Origin: Clostridium_AF sediminicola
Lineage (GTDB): Bacteria; Bacillota; Clostridia; Clostridiales; Clostridiaceae
Assembly: GCF_050402865.1 (NCBI RefSeq)
Contig: NZ_BAABMF010000016.1
Span: forward strand, 1-64,000
Length of the DNA stretch: 64,000 nt
Direction of reading: 5' to 3'
How positions within the stretch are numbered: the first letter of the stretch is position 1; each line of letters starts with the position of its first letter. Under the pieces are notes generated by a model that was not told the origin of the DNA, did not search any database, and saw only the letters and a program-made list of their open reading frames with translations. The translations under genes were made by a program, and so were the position numbers. Below are positions 17,465 through 26,915 of this stretch, in pieces.

Positions 17465-17577
17465 CTTTTACTTTTGTTCCTAATAAATCCAGGACACTAA
17501 AAAATAGTCTTTTTTTTATCTTCCTAAATGTTTAAGTTTGACTAAACATAATTTTAATATGTTCAATATAAATAATC

Positions 17578-17625
17578 TGCACAATTTTTGCACGTTTTTT
17601 GTGCAATTTTACATATTTTTGCACA
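17578..17625. promoter_or_regulatory. GTGCA activator-site cluster
   Basis: Four half-sites, TGCACAA, TTGCAC, TTGTGCAA and TTGCACA, in 48 bases, resembling those upstream of the two sigma-54 operons. They lie 115-175 bases upstream of the candidate promoter at 17448. Confidence 0.6.
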
Positions 17626-17983
17626 TTAGAATAAATTACTTATTAATTCTTATAAAATTTAAAAGAGAGTGTATAACGATTCCTAATGAATTTTTTTCAG
17701 TAGATTTAAAATAACATTTAAAATCTACTGCGATGCTATGTAACCCATCATGAAGTCAATCCTATAGTCATTAAAATAAGATTCTTGAACAATTATATAT
17801 AGATAAAAGGTAGTACTAAACATAGTTATAAAACTATACTCTTTTAATAATACTTCGTCTCCATCTAAATTTTTAGAGTAAAGTTTCATACTTTTTAGTA
17901 AAATAAAAATATTACTATTATTAAAATAAATTGTTATGGTTTGAAATGATACTATTCCTTTATGATTAAAGGAGTTTGATAAC

Positions 17984-18470
17984 TTGAATACTATAATCGA
18001 AAATTTCACTAAAGAATATACAAATACCAAAGACATTAACACTACTTTTATTAATGTTTCTAATTTAGTCATTATAGAAGATTTAAGGAAAAATTGCGAA
18101 CAAAATTATTGTGGCAAATACGGCACTAACTGGATATATCCTCATGGAGTAGGCCCAATTAAAAATTGACTAAAAGATTAAAAAAATTCCTTAAAGATCT
18201 CTTAATTCAAACAATATACCAATTGGAAGATTCATTTGATTTTGAAGGTATGATGATTACAAAAGAAAAACACACTTCGTACTTATTCATGTGCTTAATC
18301 AAATGAGTGAAAGCTCCGAATTATTAATTACTCCCTTTAAATGCTAGTGCTTTCAGTATTTGTGATGAATGTACTTAAATAACGGTAGATAATTGTCTTT
18401 TCCCATATAAAGTGATTTCATATTTGGAATCCTATGATATTGAAGTAAACTTTTTAGTTAAAAATAAACT
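17984..18470 (+). pseudogene. Broken DUF2284 metal-binding protein gene
   Basis: AAAGGAG precedes a TTG start at 17984. The first 60 codons contain NYCGKYGTNWIYPHGVGP, the cysteine block of DUF2284 proteins, with one expected Cys replaced by Tyr, then a stop at about 18167. Beyond it, other frames still read LIQTIYQLEDSFDFEGMMI and, near the end, SICDECT followed by LFPYKVISYLESYDIEV, both typical of the family C-terminus. At least one nonsense codon and frameshifts separate them. DUF2284 genes often accompany corrinoid or URO-D family methyltransferases, and the next gene is a URO-D protein. The opposite-strand frame at 17725-18072 is treated as spurious. Confidence 0.82.
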
Positions 18471-18528
18471 CGTCATATAATCATTTGCAAAACAAGGGGT
18501 GAAAGCAAATAATCATAGACGAGTTTAT
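18464..18528. terminator. Long hairpin between convergent genes
   Basis: Outer stem ATAAACTCGTC / GACGAGTTTAT (11 bases) and an inner stem ATTTGC / GCAAAT. It lies between the DUF2284 relic and the URO-D gene, which converge. No long U-run, so its terminator strength is uncertain. Confidence 0.6.
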
Positions 18529-18559
18529 ATGAACATTATGAAAAAACTTTTATTGACTA

Positions 18560-19603
18560 TTAAATTTTGTAATCATCAGCTGCTTTAAACATAGCTTTTA
18601 AATTTTCTATAGGAACTTGGTTTATTGAACCACCGGCAGCAAGTACACATTTGTTATTACCTTGGAATGATTTAAGTACTTCAATACACTTATCATAAGT
18701 TTCGTGAGCAGTCCACTTTTGTAAATCAAGTGGACTTAAGCCACCTAGAAGAGATACTTTACCTTTAGTCAATTCTAAAGCATCGTGCGGAAAAATATCA
18801 GGATGATATTGCCATGCAACCATTCCCGAATCTCCTATTGCTGGTGCTACGTGACGAGCAGTTGAATCATTGTGTAACCATCTTTGAGTATTAGGAAACT
18901 CTTTAAACATTTGTTCATATCTTGGTAAAATGTACCCTCTATAACTAGGTTCACCAAGGAATGCAGAAAGGTCATCTCCCACCAATATATGGTGTAATGA
19001 TCCTAAGATTTTTTCTTGAGCTTTTAAAAATCTTATTTGAGTTTCTACAACTACATCTAATATTTTATTAACTAAATCAGGTTCTACAAGTGTATCAGCA
19101 CACAAGTCACTAATTCCTCTAATGTTTGCTGCTATTGTAAAAGATCCCTGAACAGGATGTGGGTTAACTCTGTAACCTTTAGGACAGTGATCTACCATAT
19201 ATTGTATTTGTTCAAGTGCTTGCCTCATATAGTTATCTCCATATGGATCTCCAGGTTCTAGCCAATCTAAATCTTCTGCATCTTCTACCTCTGCTAAACG
19301 AGGATTAGGGTGAACTGAAATAAATCCATTGTCATCAAATTTAACTATTCCACCAAGTCCACTTGCTACAGCAACTGACCCCATATCCGGAGATGGATTA
19401 CCAACTCCATCTAATTTTTCAAATGCTTCTATTTGACATTGCAGTGCAATATCAGGTTTATGGAAAAAATCATCCAATTTGACTCCCGTAACTGCTTGGA
19501 AGAACGGATATGTATAATAGTTAAATACTGCATGTCCGTCAGCTTTTTCTCCTACAATACTTTGTTTTAAACGTCTAAAATTTCTCTCTCTTAAAGTTGT
19601 CAT
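18560..19603 (-). CDS. URO-D family protein, TRAP-locus paralogue
   Basis: Uroporphyrinogen-decarboxylase/MtaA-type TIM-barrel protein, 347 aa, start set at 19603 after AAGGAAGGG. It lacks the HemE N-terminal PVWxMRQAGRY signature, so it is not a haem enzyme. The family's acidic motif reads VGDDLSAFL (208-216). The position that is H-x-C in zinc methyltransferases reads LHND (His244, Asp246). It is the last gene of the TRAP/sugar-kinase operon, 160 bases after dctM with a short repeat element in between. The context suggests catabolism of an imported sugar or sugar acid, for example demethylation or decarboxylation. The reaction is unknown. It is one of five URO-D paralogues here. Confidence 0.82.
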   Translation of the reverse strand: MTTLRERNFRRLKQSIVGEKADGHAVFNYYTYPFFQAVTGVKLDDFFHKPDIALQCQIEAFEKLDGVGNPSPDMGSVAVASGLGGIVKFDDNGFISVHPNPRLAEVEDAEDLDWLEPGDPYGDNYMRQALEQIQYMVDHCPKGYRVNPHPVQGSFTIAANIRGISDLCADTLVEPDLVNKILDVVVETQIRFLKAQEKILGSLHHILVGDDLSAFLGEPSYRGYILPRYEQMFKEFPNTQRWLHNDSTARHVAPAIGDSGMVAWQYHPDIFPHDALELTKGKVSLLGGLSPLDLQKWTAHETYDKCIEVLKSFQGNNKCVLAAGGSINQVPIENLKAMFKAADDYKI

Positions 19604-19659
19604 ATATATCCCTTCCTTAATATAATATAATTTTTTATTGTAAATTTTAAATTGTAGAT

Positions 19660-19761
19660 ATAAGTTGTTGATACCTTTCACTATTGGAAAAGCTTTTGTT
19701 TAAATTAGATATTCTGAAGAATGAAGAATATCTCCCTTAACTTATAACTTATCACTTGGCA
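19660..19761. repeat. Short copy of the intergenic hairpin element (copy E)
   Basis: Between dctM and the URO-D gene. It has a weak left end (ATAAGTTGTTGATACC), a degenerate first hairpin (CTTTCACTATTGGAAAAG), a stem AGATATTCT / AGAATATCT and the right end CTTAACTTATAACTTATCAC, close to the right end of copy B at 37468-37704. Confidence 0.65.
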
Positions 19762-19766
19762 CTAAT

Positions 19767-21056
19767 TTAAACCGGTATTCCAAGTAATTTTGGAAGTGTT
19801 AATGATATTGCTGGTATATAAGTAACCATCAATAATACTATTATCATAACTGCAATCCATGGCAATATTGCTTTTGCAAGTACATCAAATTTGATATCAC
19901 TAATTTGACATGCCATAAATAAATTTGCTCCTAGTGGAGGGGTAATAAATCCTATTGCCAAGTTTAAAACCATTATAAGACCAAAATGTACTGGGTTTAC
20001 TCCTAAAGCTACAACTACTGGTAATAAAATTGGAACTAGAATAATTATTGCTGCATTTGTTTCCATAAATGTTCCAACTACAAGTAATAAGGCATTTATT
20101 AGAAGTAATATTACTATTTTATTTGAAGTAACTGCTAATATTGCATTTGCAATTTGTACTGGTACTTGAGTTATTGTTAAAATACGTCCAAAACCAGAAG
20201 ATATACCTATAATAACTATAACTGCTGCACATAATAGACAAGAATTAAAGCCTATAAATGGTAAATCTTTAATCTTAACTTCTTTATACCAAAATACACT
20301 AACTATAATTCCATAAACACAAGCAACTGCCGCTGCTTCAGTTGGAGTAAATACTCCCCCATAAATACCGCCTAAGATTATAACTGGAACCATAAGTGCC
20401 GGTATAGCATCAATAAATATTTTAACTACTTCTTTTCCAGTATACTTATGGTCATCACCTTTCCAACCATTTTTAACTGCCATATAAACTGTATAAAGTA
20501 TTAAACCCAGACCAACTAATAATCCAGGACCAATACCTGCTGTAAACATTCCAGTAACAGATACATTAGCTGAAATAGCATAAACAACCATACAAATACT
20601 TGGTGGAATAAGAGTTCCTACTGTTCCAGCTGTTGCACATAACGCTCCTGCAAAAGGCTTATCATAACCTTTAGCTACCATAGCCGGAATCATTATAACT
20701 CCAATAGCTGCAACTGTAGCTGATCCTGTTCCTGATATAGCTGCAAAGAACAAACATGTTACTATAGAAACTATTCCTAGTCCACCTGTCATTCGTCCAA
20801 AGAATAATCCTGCTACACCAAGTAATCTTTTAGATATTCCACCTCTACCCATTATATCTCCTGCAAAGGTGAATAGAGGAACTGCCATTAATGGGAAAGA
20901 GTTAAGTCCTTGTATCATTGTTTGTGTAAAAGCTTCTACACTTATAGGATTTACCCCATAAATTGTTACCACAGATGCTAACCCTAAAGACACAGCTATA
21001 GGCACTGATAAAATCAAGAACAATATAAAACTTCCAAATAGTAATGCAATAGTCAT
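19767..21056 (-). CDS. dctM: TRAP transporter large permease (DctM)
   Basis: Large membrane subunit of a tripartite ATP-independent periplasmic transporter, 429 aa, with about 12 hydrophobic segments and the DctM features AGDIMGRGGISKRLL near residue 70 and FIDAIPALMVPVIILGGIYGG-type loops. It catalyses sodium- or proton-driven uptake of an organic acid or sugar acid delivered by the binding protein. GAGGAGGAG lies upstream of the ATG. It directly follows dctQ (3 bases apart) in an operon with sugar kinases and an aldolase, which points to a sugar acid or related polyol rather than a C4-dicarboxylate. Confidence 0.93.
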   Translation of the reverse strand: MTIALLFGSFILFLILSVPIAVSLGLASVVTIYGVNPISVEAFTQTMIQGLNSFPLMAVPLFTFAGDIMGRGGISKRLLGVAGLFFGRMTGGLGIVSIVTCLFFAAISGTGSATVAAIGVIMIPAMVAKGYDKPFAGALCATAGTVGTLIPPSICMVVYAISANVSVTGMFTAGIGPGLLVGLGLILYTVYMAVKNGWKGDDHKYTGKEVVKIFIDAIPALMVPVIILGGIYGGVFTPTEAAAVACVYGIIVSVFWYKEVKIKDLPFIGFNSCLLCAAVIVIIGISSGFGRILTITQVPVQIANAILAVTSNKIVILLLINALLLVVGTFMETNAAIIILVPILLPVVVALGVNPVHFGLIMVLNLAIGFITPPLGANLFMACQISDIKFDVLAKAILPWIAVMIIVLLMVTYIPAISLTLPKLLGIPV

Positions 21057-21059
21057 TAT

Positions 21060-21632
21060 TTACTCCTCCTCTTTCTTTTCAGAGTCTTTAATTGCAAAAC
21101 ATATGTCATTTGCTCCAGTATAAACTCCAGTATGATTTTCAAAGTATTCTAGTGATTCTGAAAAGTTTTTGAACTTCCACACTATTCCTTGGATTAGTCG
21201 AACTAGCATTAAAATAAATCCTACTGCTGCCGCACCATACATAACATTCATTGAAATATCCAAAGTTGTTGCTCTATCATTGTACTCAGCAACAGATTGA
21301 CATATTTTCACTGCTGACACAAATATAAAACCTGCAAAAGCTAAGAATAAAAAATCAACGATTATCATTATTATCTTTTGTACTTTTTCATTAAATCTAC
21401 CTACTATAAAAGTAACTTTAATATGTCTATGATTTCTTGTAGTATAAGAAATACTAAAATACATTAACCAAACAAACATAAATCTTGAAACTTCTTCTGC
21501 CCATGAAAATCCGGCACTGAACCCGAATCTTAATATTACTTGTAAAGTAATTAGAACTGTCATGATATAAAATAATGTAGCCATTATAATTGGTTCAAAA
21601 TTTATATCGAGCCAAGAAAAAACTTTTCTCAT
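21060..21632 (-). CDS. dctQ: TRAP transporter small permease (DctQ)
   Basis: Small TRAP subunit of 190 aa with four hydrophobic segments (about 15-35, 48-68, 88-110, 130-152) and the characteristic FSWAEEVSRFMFVWLMYFS after the second helix. It supports the DctM channel. An AGGAGT site precedes the ATG. The C-terminal 35 residues are charged and cytoplasmic. It lies between the binding-protein and large-permease genes. Confidence 0.92.
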   Translation of the reverse strand: MRKVFSWLDINFEPIIMATLFYIMTVLITLQVILRFGFSAGFSWAEEVSRFMFVWLMYFSISYTTRNHRHIKVTFIVGRFNEKVQKIIMIIVDFLFLAFAGFIFVSAVKICQSVAEYNDRATTLDISMNVMYGAAAVGFILMLVRLIQGIVWKFKNFSESLEYFENHTGVYTGANDICFAIKDSEKKEEE

Positions 21633-21733
21633 TTGAATGTCAACTCCTTAAAATATTCTTTCCAGCAAATTATTAAAAATTGTTTGGTAACACCAAAACT
21701 AAATATTTTGATGCTACCAAACTAATTAATTTA

Positions 21734-22792
21734 TTATTTTCTTTCAGCTTCTATTTCTGCATTTACCATATCATATAATTCTTGACCACATTTACTTATA
21801 ATTTCATCTTTTATTGCATTATTCATTAATTCACCCATTTTATTTCTTGTTTCTAGTGAAACCTCATTAACCTCTACTCCTAATCCTGGAAGTTTTTCTA
21901 GCGTCTCTTTTTCTGCTGCAGCTACCATTTCTCTATTTAATTTAATAGCTTCTTTTGATGCATCTTCAATTATCTTTCTATCTTCAGAAGATAAACTATT
22001 CATAAAGTCTTTGTTTGCAAACCATAACCAGTTTGTATAGATATGTTTTGTTAATGACCAATATTTTTGTGCTTCATAGAATTTTGCATTATAGAAACTT
22101 GCAGATGCACATTCTTGTCCATCAATTAAGTTTTGTTGTAATGATGTGAATACTTCAGACCAACTTAAGCTTGTTAAATTAGTACCAAGTGCTTCCCAAG
22201 CTTTTATTTGTATAGGGTTATAACCTCTTAATTTCAAACCTTTAAGATCTTCAAAATTTACAATAGCATTCTTACTGTTAGAAAAGTTTCTAAAACCTAT
22301 TTCCATATATCCTAAACCAGTAAGTCCCATAGCATCAAGTGGTTTCATTAACTCTTGTCCTGCTTTTCCATCTAATACTTTATGAGCATGTTCTTCATCA
22401 TCAAACATATAGAAACTATCCCAAACTGCAAACTCTGGAATTGTTTGTGTGAAGAGTGTAGTTGCACTAACGCTCATTTCAATATCTCCACGACGTGTCT
22501 GTTCAAACATTTCTTGATAATTTCCTAATTGTGCACCAGGGAAAATAGTTACATCAATTCTTCCACCAGATTTTTCTTCAACCAACTTTTCGAATTCTAA
22601 GAATGCTTTGTGTCCTGGTGTTTCAACACTGTTATCATGAGCTAACCGTATTTGGACTTTTTCAGGTTTTTTTTCACCATCGGCGTTTGCTGCCTTATTT
22701 CCGTTACTTGCATTACTTCCACCACATGCTGTTATAGTTGTCATTACACCTACTAATAATGCTGTTACTAACAATTTAATAGATTTTTTCAT
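21734..22792 (-). CDS. dctP: TRAP transporter solute-binding lipoprotein (DctP)
   Basis: Extracellular solute receptor, 352 aa. A signal peptide ends in a lipobox TITAC (Cys23), so it is membrane-anchored as expected in a monoderm. DctP family features follow: RLAHDNSVETPGHKAFLEFEKLV and, in the ligand-binding half, GFRNFSNSKN and GLKLRGYNPIQIKAWEALG; the arginine that normally salt-bridges a carboxylate ligand would be in LRGY. The ligand is therefore likely a carboxylate, perhaps a sugar acid. An AGGAGG site lies upstream. The 234 bases to the next gene contain no recognised gene or operator. Confidence 0.92.
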   Translation of the reverse strand: MKKSIKLLVTALLVGVMTTITACGGSNASNGNKAANADGEKKPEKVQIRLAHDNSVETPGHKAFLEFEKLVEEKSGGRIDVTIFPGAQLGNYQEMFEQTRRGDIEMSVSATTLFTQTIPEFAVWDSFYMFDDEEHAHKVLDGKAGQELMKPLDAMGLTGLGYMEIGFRNFSNSKNAIVNFEDLKGLKLRGYNPIQIKAWEALGTNLTSLSWSEVFTSLQQNLIDGQECASASFYNAKFYEAQKYWSLTKHIYTNWLWFANKDFMNSLSSEDRKIIEDASKEAIKLNREMVAAAEKETLEKLPGLGVEVNEVSLETRNKMGELMNNAIKDEIISKCGQELYDMVNAEIEAERK

Positions 22793-23026
22793 AATAAAAA
22801 CCCTCCTAAAATTATTTTATTTATATAAAGTTTATTTAAACGTTATGAAATTCTATATTGCTTATAACTCGTGTACTTTAAAAATGTCAGTGTAAATGTT
22901 TACCTAAACGATTTCAAGAATAATTGCTTTTTCTCTAGGAAGAACTTTGTAATAAGTTTCTCAATTAAGCTAAGATTTTATTTTGCTCCAAATAACCTTA
23001 TTTTATAGAAACCTATAAACTGATAA

Positions 23027-24442
23027 TTATTTACTTAAGATTTTCACTGCATCTGCTAATGCATGTTCGTCACCAACATTGCCTGGGAAAACTATATATG
23101 ATGAATCAGGGTAACGTCCTTCTTTTCCAACTTTCCAAACAGGTATACCTTCTAATATCTGACCCATAACAACTGCTCTTTTTATACCAATACCTTTTGT
23201 TGCAATATCACTGGATGTTATTCCTCCCTTAGCGATTACATACCTCGGTATGCTTTCTATTGAATGAAGTATTTCTATAAGTCCATCTGAAATAAAATTT
23301 CCTTTTGCTAAACTACTCTTAGCTTCATCACCTTTTATTACTTTTCTTGAAGTGTAGATAGCTACATCTTTTTCTTTTTCCAATATAGAATCTACTTTTT
23401 TAGCTATACTTTTTATTTCATTTCCTCTAGTTTCCTCATCAATTAATAAAGATACATCTATTTCTATACTCTCAATATCTGTTTCATTAATTAATGTTTG
23501 AACCTGTTTAGTTGTTTTTGGAACATAAGAACCAACAATAAGTAGGCCTCCACCGCCTTTATTTACATTAAGTTCTTCTTTACTGAGAAGATTTCTTGAA
23601 ATATTGCCTGCTCTTGTTTTTACAAAAGATGAAGATGTTCTATATAAGAATTTTTTACCTGACCCTTCTGCTTCTAACAATCCCTTTACGAAAACTTCTA
23701 CATCCTTATAAGTGAAAGCATTGACTATACAAATTTGTGAATTAGACAAATTCATAAGCTTTTCCTTTACTTTATCTGGTCCAGCTTTTCTAATATCATC
23801 TAATGTTATAGATACCACATCTTCCTTTTTCACATTTCCATTAGTCTTTTCCTCTACCCACTCTTTTAGATTTGATGATTTATATCCAAAGGTATGATCA
23901 TCTGCAAAAGGAGTTAACCCTGCAGGTACAAAGTCATCGCCTTCTCTTACATAATGAATATCGTTAGCAGTATATCTACCACCTTCTAAGAAGTAAGGGA
24001 ATAAAATCCATCCATCAAATTTTTCTTGTAAAGCTTCTTGAAGAGCATCAACCTCTTTTAAAAAGTGACCTCTAAGAGTTGAATCTCCTCTACTAACTAA
24101 AGCAAATGAAGAATCAGTATTTTTAGCAGCTTCTTTAAGATTTTCTGCAATTTCATTATTTAAAGCTAAAGCTTTTTCTTCTGCCATTGCTCTAGAATTA
24201 GTTAATATATAGAAAGCATTATACTCATCATTATTAAATTCTTCTTCCAATATATTTGTAGACCACTCAGTAAGTATAGGTAAATCATGTACTGTCTGGG
24301 TTCCTGTTGGATCATCATCTAAAACTACTAATTTACTTTTTGTCTTCTTCAATAATCCATCAATTTCTGGAACAAGATTCTCAGACCATTCCATAGGTAA
24401 AGATTCTTCTATAACACTCTTTTTAATAATTTTTTCGTTCAT
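23027..24442 (-). CDS. Four-carbon acid sugar kinase family protein (OtnK/DUF1537)
   Basis: DUF1537 kinase, 471 aa. The N-terminal domain begins KLVVLDDDPTGTQTVHDLPI, the family's metal/ligand site, and includes DSTLRGHFLKEVDAL. The C-terminal nucleotide domain has YVIAKGGITSSDIATKGIG and ends with PGNVGDEHALADAV. Known members phosphorylate 3-oxo-tetronates, erythronates, threonates or related acids for cleavage by class II aldolases. The start at 24442 follows GGAGGG by eight bases. It is co-transcribed with an FGGY kinase and an aldolase, so the operon has two kinases, one of them for an acid sugar. Confidence 0.9.
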   Translation of the reverse strand: MNEKIIKKSVIEESLPMEWSENLVPEIDGLLKKTKSKLVVLDDDPTGTQTVHDLPILTEWSTNILEEEFNNDEYNAFYILTNSRAMAEEKALALNNEIAENLKEAAKNTDSSFALVSRGDSTLRGHFLKEVDALQEALQEKFDGWILFPYFLEGGRYTANDIHYVREGDDFVPAGLTPFADDHTFGYKSSNLKEWVEEKTNGNVKKEDVVSITLDDIRKAGPDKVKEKLMNLSNSQICIVNAFTYKDVEVFVKGLLEAEGSGKKFLYRTSSSFVKTRAGNISRNLLSKEELNVNKGGGGLLIVGSYVPKTTKQVQTLINETDIESIEIDVSLLIDEETRGNEIKSIAKKVDSILEKEKDVAIYTSRKVIKGDEAKSSLAKGNFISDGLIEILHSIESIPRYVIAKGGITSSDIATKGIGIKRAVVMGQILEGIPVWKVGKEGRYPDSSYIVFPGNVGDEHALADAVKILSK

Positions 24443-24490
24443 AATCAATCCCTCCAGATATATAATTTACTACTACGTTGCACATTTGAA

Positions 24491-25972
24491 TTATATATCT
24501 ATCACTCTGCGATACCTCTGATATTTTTCTTCCCAAACATTCTTTAAGGCAGGTAAATATGTTTTACATGGAAACGACTTACGGATTAGTTCCTTACCTT
24601 CCTCATAACTAGAAATATCTCCAACTGCAATCATTTGCATTATAATATTACCTACTGCAGTTGCATCATAAGGACCAGTGATTACAGGAACATTTATAGC
24701 ATTAGCTGTAAACCGACTAAGCATCTTATTTCTTCCTCCACCACCAACGATATGAAGAACCTCTGGTTTTCTTCCAATAATCTCTGTTAAATTATCAAAT
24801 GTATATCGATATTTTAATGCTAAACTCTCTATAATCACTCGAACTATTTCCCCTTTAGTTTCAGGTATATTTTGTCCAGTATTAGAACACATTTTTTGAA
24901 TAGTCTTTGGCATATTCTCTGGAACTAAAAATTCTGACCACTGAGGATCTATAAATGCCAAGAACGGTTTTGATTCCTCAGCCATATTAATAAGTTCATC
25001 CCAAGTGTATTTTCTTCCTTCAAGTTCCCATATACGTTTACACTCTTTCAGTATCCATAGATTAACAGAATTATATATAAATCTTGTATTTCCAAGTACT
25101 GATCCTTCATTAGCAAAGTTGTATTTCATTGCTTTTTCAGTTAATATTGGTTCTGAAGTCTCACATCCCAACATTCCCCAAGTTCCTGAGCTAAGATAAG
25201 CATAGTTTTCTATCTCTGCTGGAACACAAGCTAGTGCTGCAGCTGTATCATGAGAAGCTGTTGCAGCAACTGATATTCTATGAATACCAATATCTTCTGC
25301 AACCTTAGGATGAAGTTTTCCAATGGTATTACCAGGTTTAATAATTTCAGGGAAGATATGTGTAGGTATCCCCATATCTTTAATCATATCCAATGCCCAT
25401 TCTTTTTTACTGGCATCTAATAGATGAGATGTTGAAGCTATTGTATACTCACTAACTGTTTTTCCTGTTAACCAATAATTAATTAAATCTGGAAGCATAA
25501 GAAAAGTTTTTGCATTTTTTAATGCTGGAGAATTAGTTCCAACCATTTCAGCAAGGTGATACAAAGAATTAAGCTTTGTTAATTGAAGTCCAGTAGTACC
25601 GTAAATTTCTTTTCTTGGCACTCTATTAAAAGTTTTATTAAGTATTTCTTTTTTCTGTGGGACACGTGTATAAAAAGGATTACCTATGAGTTCACCATTG
25701 CTATCTAGAAGTGCGAAGTTAACACCCATGGTGTCAACTCCTAAACTTACAAGCTCTTTGCCATAAAGTTTATTTACTTTTTTCAGGCTATCTTTTATTC
25801 CACTAAATAACTTTAGAACATCCCAATAATAATGATTCAGAACCCTAACATGGGAATTTTCAAATTCTCCAACTTTCTCTAAAGTTAACTTGTTACCATC
25901 ATAACTTCCTACTACACAACGACCCCCAGACCCTCCAATATCTAATGTTATATATTTACGAGCATGTGCCAT
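24491..25972 (-). CDS. FGGY-family carbohydrate kinase (rhamnulokinase-like)
   Basis: FGGY kinase of about 493 aa. The N-terminal phosphate motif is LDIGGSGGRCVV and the ATP half carries the LSSGTWGMLG motif at about 263-272, which is typical of rhamnulokinases, plus VGGGGRNKML for adenosine contact. Rhamnulose, fuculose or another ketose is a reasonable substrate, but with OtnK and a URO-D protein alongside I would not fix it. The ATG used is 25972, nine bases after AAAGGG; ATGs at 25981 and 25978 lie too near that site. Confidence 0.87.
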   Translation of the reverse strand: MAHARKYITLDIGGSGGRCVVGSYDGNKLTLEKVGEFENSHVRVLNHYYWDVLKLFSGIKDSLKKVNKLYGKELVSLGVDTMGVNFALLDSNGELIGNPFYTRVPQKKEILNKTFNRVPRKEIYGTTGLQLTKLNSLYHLAEMVGTNSPALKNAKTFLMLPDLINYWLTGKTVSEYTIASTSHLLDASKKEWALDMIKDMGIPTHIFPEIIKPGNTIGKLHPKVAEDIGIHRISVAATASHDTAAALACVPAEIENYAYLSSGTWGMLGCETSEPILTEKAMKYNFANEGSVLGNTRFIYNSVNLWILKECKRIWELEGRKYTWDELINMAEESKPFLAFIDPQWSEFLVPENMPKTIQKMCSNTGQNIPETKGEIVRVIIESLALKYRYTFDNLTEIIGRKPEVLHIVGGGGRNKMLSRFTANAINVPVITGPYDATAVGNIIMQMIAVGDISSYEEGKELIRKSFPCKTYLPALKNVWEEKYQRYRRVIDI

Positions 25973-26052
25973 CACCATCATCCCTTTGTTAGTATTTTAT
26001 TAAAAGTCTTAGTTTAAGCTTTTATTAATTTGAAAGGTTAATCGTAATTTTT

Positions 26053-26181
26053 AGTTGACATTTGACGGTGTACAGTTGACAGTAAAGGATGATTTTCTTT
26101 AGGAAAATATTTAAACTAAAAGCTTTCACTTTAGTGAAAGGCGTCATTTACTGTCAACTGAGCACTGTCAACCGTCAACTA
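26053..26181. repeat. Intergenic hairpin element inside the operon (copy D)
   Basis: Lies between the aldolase and FGGY kinase genes. Imperfect terminal inverted repeats built from AGTTGAC/GTCAACT units enclose two hairpins, GATTTTC-tt-TAGGAAAAT and CTTTCAC-ttta-GTGAAAG. It is a shortened, inverted version of the fuller copies at 30846, 37468 and 47227. The right repeat ends a few bases from the aldolase stop codon. Confidence 0.8.
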
Positions 26182-26185
26182 GTAA

Positions 26186-26788
26186 TTACTCTATCAATGA
26201 TGGTGTTCCAAGAAGAGATGCTTGGAAATAAAGTTGGCTGGTATCTTCTAAAGCAACAGCACGTTCCAATGCTAATTGTACCGTTTCCCCAACAGTAAAT
26301 GGACCGTGATTTCTGATAGCTACCGCAACACTTGACTCTAAACTTGGTGCTACCTTATCAGCCATTTCTTGAGTTCCATTATTAATAAAATCTATGACAT
26401 CAATAGGTTTTAATAGAAGTCTTATACCTGTTGGAGTAGTTGCACAAGGTATTTCATCCATAACACTACTTAATGTATTTACAAATTTGGAATGTGTATG
26501 AATAACTCCATTAACATTTGGATAACGTCTATAGATTTCAAGATGTGTAGGTGTTTCAAAGCTAGATTTTCTATTTCCCTTTTTCTCGACAATGTCTCCA
26601 GATAAAGTCAACACTACAATATCATCTAACTCCATTTCCTCATAAGGTACCCCACTTGGTTTAATAGCAACGAGTCCTGTTTCTGGATCTCTAGCACTTA
26701 CATTACCAGCTGTTCCAGTTACCAATCCGCATTGTGGAAGTTTTCTACATATATTAAGCACTTCTGTTTTTAACTCAATTATATTCAT
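26186..26788 (-). CDS. Class II aldolase/adducin family protein
   Basis: Zinc-dependent aldolase of the fuculose-phosphate/ribulose-phosphate family, 200 aa. The catalytic glutamate is in SSFETPTHLEIY, the HTH zinc ligands in VIHTHSKF, and the third histidine in IRNHGPFTVG. The N-terminal phosphate loop is GLVTGTAGNVSARD. The start at 26788 follows GGGAGG by ten bases; the longer frame to 26815 begins upstream of that site. It should split the phosphorylated sugar or acid made by one of the two kinases into a triose phosphate and an aldehyde. Confidence 0.9.
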   Translation of the reverse strand: MNIIELKTEVLNICRKLPQCGLVTGTAGNVSARDPETGLVAIKPSGVPYEEMELDDIVVLTLSGDIVEKKGNRKSSFETPTHLEIYRRYPNVNGVIHTHSKFVNTLSSVMDEIPCATTPTGIRLLLKPIDVIDFINNGTQEMADKVAPSLESSVAVAIRNHGPFTVGETVQLALERAVALEDTSQLYFQASLLGTPSLIE

Positions 26789-26915
26789 AGTTAAGCGACC
26801 TCCCTCAAATTTCATATATTTATATAAATCCCAAACCCTATGTAATCTGCGCCGAGAACTAATAAAGAAAATCTACTAGCTCTCGGCACTTAAAAACAAA
26901 TCTTTAAAATAAGTA

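Noticed and set aside
17725..18072. Minus-strand 115-aa frame with hydrophobic segments
   Set aside because: It runs antisense to the better-supported DUF2284 relic, has no family resemblance and arises from AT-rich sequence.
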